Of a DNA stretch of 10,167 nt, positions 7,174-10,167 are shown one piece after another. Position 1 is the first letter of the stretch; each line of letters starts with the position of its first letter. The position numbers and the translations under genes are program-made. The DNA comes from Sediminibacterium sp. GTDB taxonomy: Bacteria > Bacteroidota > Bacteroidia > Chitinophagales > Chitinophagaceae. Below the pieces are notes generated by a model that did no database searches, was not told where the DNA came from, and was given only the letters and a program-made list of their open reading frames with translations. The stretch is from the NCBI GenBank assembly GCA_023263235.1, contig JALQXE010000072.1, positions 1 to 10,167 of the forward strand, given 5' to 3'.

Positions 7174-8253
7174 ATGAGCGATTCCATATATACTTACCAA
7201 CAATTATATTCCTTTGTTTTACATGTTTTTTTAAAGATGGGTTGTTCAAATGAGGATGCGCATTTGGCAAGTACTGTTTTATTATCTGCAGATTTAAGAG
7301 GGATTGATAGTCATGGTATTGCTCGTTTGGTGGGGTATGTTCGTTTATGGGAGGCCGGTAGAATAAATCTTACACCCAATATTAAAATTGTGCATGAAAC
7401 TCCATCTACGGCAGTGGTGGACGGGGATAAAGGTTTGGGATTAGTCGTTGCTCCTAAAGCCATGCAAATTGCAATGGATAAAGCAAAGCAGGTTGGCACG
7501 GGATGGGTGAGTGTAAAAAATAGTAATCATTTTGGCATAGCTGGGTATCATGCAATGATGGCTTTGTCTCAGGATATGATTGGCATGGCAATGACCAATG
7601 CGAGTGCATTAGTAGCACCTACTTATGCAGCCGAAAAAATGTTAGGCACCAACCCTATAGCTGTTGCAGTTCCTGCTGGTAATGAATTTCCATTTGTAGC
7701 TGACTTTGCAACCACCACAGCGGCGAATGGTAAACTAGAAATTGCACAAAGAAATAACGAGCCTATTCCAACAGGTTGGGCACAGGATGCGGAAGGTAAT
7801 CCAAGTAATGATGCACATATTTTAAAAAAAGGGGGAGCATTACTGCCATTGGGATCAGAGAAAGAATTAGGAAGCCATAAAGGATATGCCTTAGGAAGCA
7901 TTGTAGATATATTTAGTGCTGTTTTGAGCGGAGCAAGTTTTGGTCCATGGGCACCGCCTTTCCCTGCATATGTACCAATGCCTGATAATATGCCAGGTGA
8001 AGGTTTAGGTCATTTTTTAGGAGCTATGCGTATAGATGCATTTAGACCTGCTCAGGATTTTAAATCTAATATGGACATTTGGTTAAACAGATTCCGCAAT
8101 GCAAAGCCTTCGGAAGGTCATGAAAGAGTTTATGTAGCCGGAGATATGGAAAGAAATATGGAGATTGTGCGTATGAAAGAGGGGATTCCATTGGTTAAGG
8201 ATGTAGTGTCAGATTTATTATCATTATCCAATAAGTTTTCAATTGCTTTATAA
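7174..8253 (+). CDS. LDH2/MDH2-family NAD(P)-dependent 2-hydroxyacid oxidoreductase
   Basis: Members of this family (Pfam Ldh_2; malate/L-lactate/ureidoglycolate dehydrogenases and 2,3-diketogulonate reductase) interconvert 2-hydroxyacids and 2-oxoacids with NAD(P). The fold is unrelated to classical Rossmann-type LDH/MDH. Visible family motifs are DLRGIDSHG (His47), NSNHFGIAGY (His119, the likely catalytic histidine), GTNPIAVAVP (from Gly158), the VADFATTTAANGK block around Asp177, and SHKGYALG (His235-Lys236), which contributes to the cofactor/substrate pocket. At 359 residues it has the normal length and looks intact. The neighbours give no pathway hint: it has its own promoter boxes and sits between ssb and lysC. 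The substrate cannot be decided from sequence. Malate or lactate is plausible; no allantoin or ascorbate genes are nearby. Confidence 0.9.
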   Translation: MSDSIYTYQQLYSFVLHVFLKMGCSNEDAHLASTVLLSADLRGIDSHGIARLVGYVRLWEAGRINLTPNIKIVHETPSTAVVDGDKGLGLVVAPKAMQIAMDKAKQVGTGWVSVKNSNHFGIAGYHAMMALSQDMIGMAMTNASALVAPTYAAEKMLGTNPIAVAVPAGNEFPFVADFATTTAANGKLEIAQRNNEPIPTGWAQDAEGNPSNDAHILKKGGALLPLGSEKELGSHKGYALGSIVDIFSAVLSGASFGPWAPPFPAYVPMPDNMPGEGLGHFLGAMRIDAFRPAQDFKSNMDIWLNRFRNAKPSEGHERVYVAGDMERNMEIVRMKEGIPLVKDVVSDLLSLSNKFSIAL

Positions 8254-8317
8254 TTTCAATTTATTTGCGAAGTCCTTATTTTAATTAAGACTAACGCCTG
8301 TTTTCGGATTTCCTTTT

Positions 8318-8325
8318 TACATTTG
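8318..8325 (+). promoter_or_regulatory. Bacteroidota -7 promoter box for lysC
   Basis: TACATTTG is an exact TAnnTTTG match, followed by CACC as is common in this phylum. It predicts a start near 8331-8333 and a very short leader (about 10-16 bases). No riboswitch-sized leader is available, so control by a lysine riboswitch is unlikely if this is the main promoter. No obvious -33 element was found. A terminator for the preceding gene is also not evident in 8254-8340. Confidence 0.58.
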
Positions 8326-8346
8326 CACCTCTAATTAAGAATGATT

Positions 8347-9666
8347 ATGAAAATAATGAAGTTTGGAGGAACCAGTGTGGGGAAGCCAGAGCGCATGCAC
8401 CAGGTATCTCAGTTAATTACAAAAGATACAGAACCTACAATTGTTGTATTAAGTGCCTTAAGTGGAACAACAAATGCGTTAGTTGGTATTAGTGATTTTT
8501 TAGCAAATTCGGATAAAGTCGGCGCCACAGTTCAAATTGAAACTTTAGAAAAACATTATCGAGCTTTTATTTTGGATTTATTAAAATCGGAAGTGTTAAG
8601 AGAAAAAGCAAATGCAATTATTGATGAGCATTTTGAATTTCTAAAAATTACACAACGCATTTCATTAAGTGACGCTTTAAATAGAGATATACTTGCGCAA
8701 GGAGAATTAATGAGTACAAAATTATTCTCATTGTATTTAGAGCAAGAAAATATAGATCATGCATTAATACCAGCATTAGAATTTATGCGTTTAGATGCAA
8801 ATGAAGAACCAGATTTAGTATTGATTAGAGAAAAACTAGAAACTGTATTATCAGCGCATCCTTCTAAGAAACTATTTATTACGCAAGGGTATATATGCAG
8901 AAATGCAAAAGGGGAAGTAGATAATTTAAAAAGAGGAGGAAGTGATTATACAGCCTCCTTAATCGCTGCTGCTGTAAAAGCTTCTGTTTGTGAAATTTGG
9001 ACTGATATAGATGGCATGCATAATAATGATCCGCGCGTTGTGGACAAAACCGTTGCCATTGAACAATTGAGTTTTGATGAGGCTGCAGAGTTAGCTTATT
9101 TTGGTGCAAAAATTTTACATCCAACTTGTATTTGGCCAGCACAACAAGAAAATGTTCCAGTGAAATTATTAAACACCATGCAGCCTTCAGCAGCTGGTAC
9201 GGTCATTAAAAAAGAAGCGGGTACAGTTGGTGTAAAAGCAGTTGCTGCAAAGGATGGTATTATTGCAGTGAAAATTAAGAGTAGTAGAATGTTGCTTGCT
9301 TATGGTTTTTTAAGAAAAATATTTGAGGTTTTTGAAAAGTATAAGACACCTATAGATATGATTACAACTTCGGAGGTAGCCGTATCCGTAACTATTGATA
9401 CCGATGAGCACTTAACAGAAATTATTAACGAGCTTTCTAACTTTGCTTCTATTGAAGTAGAAAAAGAGCAAACTATTGTTTCCATTGTTGGTAATCAAAT
9501 TGCAAAGACAGATTCAATATTAAAGAACTTGTTTGATGCAATTAATGAAGTACCAGTAACAATGGTAAGCTACGGAGGAAGCCCTCATAACATTTCTTTA
9601 TTATTACCAAGTGCTTTTAAAACGAAAACATTGCAACTGGTGAACAAAGGACTTTTCAATTTATAA
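8347..9666 (+). CDS. lysC: Aspartokinase, monofunctional, with tandem ACT domains
   Basis: Phosphorylates L-aspartate, the first step toward lysine, threonine, methionine and diaminopimelate. The kinase domain (about 1-290) opens with KFGGTSVG (5-12) and contains GGSDYTASL (197-205) and the WTDIDG-x-x-x-NDPR block. Two ACT domains follow (about 300-439). The first has MLLAYGFL and ITTSEVAVSVTID, closely resembling E. coli LysC. The positions equivalent to E. coli Met318, Gly323, Ser345 and Thr352, where feedback-resistant changes are known, are retained as Met315, Gly320, Ser342 and Thr349. Inhibition by lysine is therefore inferred. No homoserine dehydrogenase is fused. I chose the ATG at 8347 (MKIMKFGGTS, 439 aa) as the best family fit; the in-frame ATG at 8341 adds only two residues and cannot be excluded. 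Confidence 0.95.
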   Translation: MKIMKFGGTSVGKPERMHQVSQLITKDTEPTIVVLSALSGTTNALVGISDFLANSDKVGATVQIETLEKHYRAFILDLLKSEVLREKANAIIDEHFEFLKITQRISLSDALNRDILAQGELMSTKLFSLYLEQENIDHALIPALEFMRLDANEEPDLVLIREKLETVLSAHPSKKLFITQGYICRNAKGEVDNLKRGGSDYTASLIAAAVKASVCEIWTDIDGMHNNDPRVVDKTVAIEQLSFDEAAELAYFGAKILHPTCIWPAQQENVPVKLLNTMQPSAAGTVIKKEAGTVGVKAVAAKDGIIAVKIKSSRMLLAYGFLRKIFEVFEKYKTPIDMITTSEVAVSVTIDTDEHLTEIINELSNFASIEVEKEQTIVSIVGNQIAKTDSILKNLFDAINEVPVTMVSYGGSPHNISLLLPSAFKTKTLQLVNKGLFNL

Positions 9667-9667
9667 G

Positions 9668-9842
9668 CGTTTTTTAACATTTTCCATTGCTCTCAGCAGT
9701 GAATGACGCTAAAAATAACTTTGTTCATCTAAAATTGTGAACTCGCTGCGCTCAGACATGCACAATTTTTAAACGATGAACTTAAGTCATTTTCTTAACG
9801 CTATTCACAAATGTTTGCGATTATAAAATGTTAAAAAAAACG
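9668..9842. repeat. Long imperfect palindrome (about 175 bases) after lysC
   Basis: The two halves of the lysC-queA gap are imperfect inverted copies of each other. Matching blocks, outside to inside: 9668-9683 with 9825-9842 (CG, T-run, AACATTTT; two extra bases on the right); GTGAAT 9699-9704 with 9803-9808; CGCTAA 9707-9712 with 9795-9800 (one mismatch); GTTCATC 9723-9729 with 9775-9781; AAAATTGTG 9731-9739 with 9761-9769. The 21-base loop (9740-9760) holds a GC-richer core, CTCGCTGCGCTC. Stretches between blocks, notably 9684-9698 against 9809-9824, pair poorly. It has an A-run rather than a T-run at its 3' base on either strand, so it is not a standard intrinsic terminator. It could be a dispersed palindromic or MITE-like element, or a structured 3' UTR; no clear target-site duplication is visible. 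Confidence 0.75.
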
Positions 9843-9868
9843 ATATTAAATTTTCACTATAGCCAATA

Positions 9869-9901
9869 AAAAAGAGCCAAATATAGCATTTGGCTCTTTT
9901 T
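9869..9901. terminator. Bidirectional intrinsic terminator between lysC and queA
   Basis: A perfect 13-base-pair stem (9869-9881 with 9889-9901) containing AGAGCCAAA/TTTGGCTCT closes a 7-base loop (TATAGCA). It has T's on its 3' side on the plus strand and a longer T-run on the minus strand (complement of the A's from 9868 to 9873). It lies 20 bases beyond the queA stop codon and about 200 bases beyond lysC, so it can serve both convergent genes. Confidence 0.88.
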
Positions 9902-9921
9902 ATGTGTAGCACTAGTAAAGT

Positions 9922-10167
9922 TTAGATAAATAATAATGCATCTCCGTAAGAGAAGAAACGATATTTATCTTTAATTGCTTTTTTGTATGCTTCCATTGCT
10001 AATTCATAACCTGCAAAAGCACAAGTCATAATTAATAAACTTGTTTTTGGTAAATGGAAGTTAGTTACTAAACTATCGGCAATATTAAAATTGTAAGGAG
10101 GGTGGATGAAATGGTTTGTCCAACCTTCAGCTGGTTTCAGTAAACGTTGCGCTGTAACGCTGCTTTC
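9922..10167 (-). CDS. queA: tRNA preQ1(34) S-adenosylmethionine ribosyltransferase-isomerase, C-terminal part (cut by window edge)
   Basis: QueA transfers and isomerises the ribosyl moiety of SAM onto preQ1 at tRNA position 34, giving epoxyqueuosine, the penultimate step of queuosine synthesis. Reading leftward from the window edge, 81 codons end at a TAA at 9922-9924. The fragment contains GWTNHFIHPPYNF, DSLVTNFHLPKTSLL, AFAGYELAMEAYKKAI and the terminal YRFFSYGDALLFI. These are the expected C-terminal blocks of QueA: the TNFHLPKS/T motif and the RFFSYGDAMLI ending. The rest of the gene (family length about 340-350 residues) lies beyond the window. A bidirectional terminator follows the stop. 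With mnmA it is the second anticodon-position-34 modification enzyme in the window, but the two are not in one operon. Confidence 0.95.
   Translation of the reverse strand, partial: ESSVTAQRLLKPAEGWTNHFIHPPYNFNIADSLVTNFHLPKTSLLIMTCAFAGYELAMEAYKKAIKDKYRFFSYGDALLFI

Noticed and set aside
8272..8293. Possible hairpin AGTC...GACT between the oxidoreductase gene and lysC as a terminator
   Set aside because: Only about four pairs match before mismatches begin, and no T-run follows.
9667..9921. Small gene or RNA gene in the lysC-queA gap
   Set aside because: No reading frame of useful length and no tRNA-like or known ncRNA signature; the gap is explained by the palindrome and the terminator.

Overview
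The window looks like an ordinary chromosomal stretch from an AT-rich member of the Bacteroidota, possibly a Chitinophagaceae-like lineage. The phylum call rests on four exact copies of the Bacteroidota -7 promoter box (TAnnTTTG) upstream of genes, the near absence of Shine-Dalgarno sequences before start codons, and the protein sequences. The finer placement is a guess.

Layout. At the left edge is the start of rpsT (ribosomal protein S20), reading leftward. Diverging from it is a rightward operon: sucA (2-oxoglutarate dehydrogenase E1), sucB (its dihydrolipoyl succinyltransferase E2) and an RsmB/NOP-family RNA cytosine-5 methyltransferase. The methyltransferase start codon overlaps the sucB stop codon. 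This operon runs tail to tail, with 6 bases between, into mnmA (tRNA 2-thiouridylase). mnmA diverges from ssb (single-stranded DNA-binding protein), which ends in a clear UUCG-loop terminator. Next come an LDH2/MDH2-family NAD(P)-dependent oxidoreductase of unknown substrate and lysC (aspartokinase with a lysine-type feedback site), each with its own -7 box. At the right edge, reading leftward, is the 3' end of queA (epoxyqueuosine biosynthesis).

Functions. sucA and sucB supply two of the three subunits of the TCA-cycle 2-oxoglutarate dehydrogenase complex; the E3 subunit (lpd) is not here. rpsT, the methyltransferase, mnmA and queA all serve the translation machinery. lysC opens the aspartate-family amino acid pathway.

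The most unusual item is non-coding. The 255-base gap between the convergent genes lysC and queA holds an imperfect inverted repeat of about 175 bases that begins just after the lysC stop codon. It has a short GC-richer loop and is followed by a separate bidirectional terminator. It could be a dispersed palindromic element or a structured lysC 3' UTR. I see no CRISPR array, tRNA, rRNA, transposase, phage gene or defence system, and no convincing new multi-gene system.
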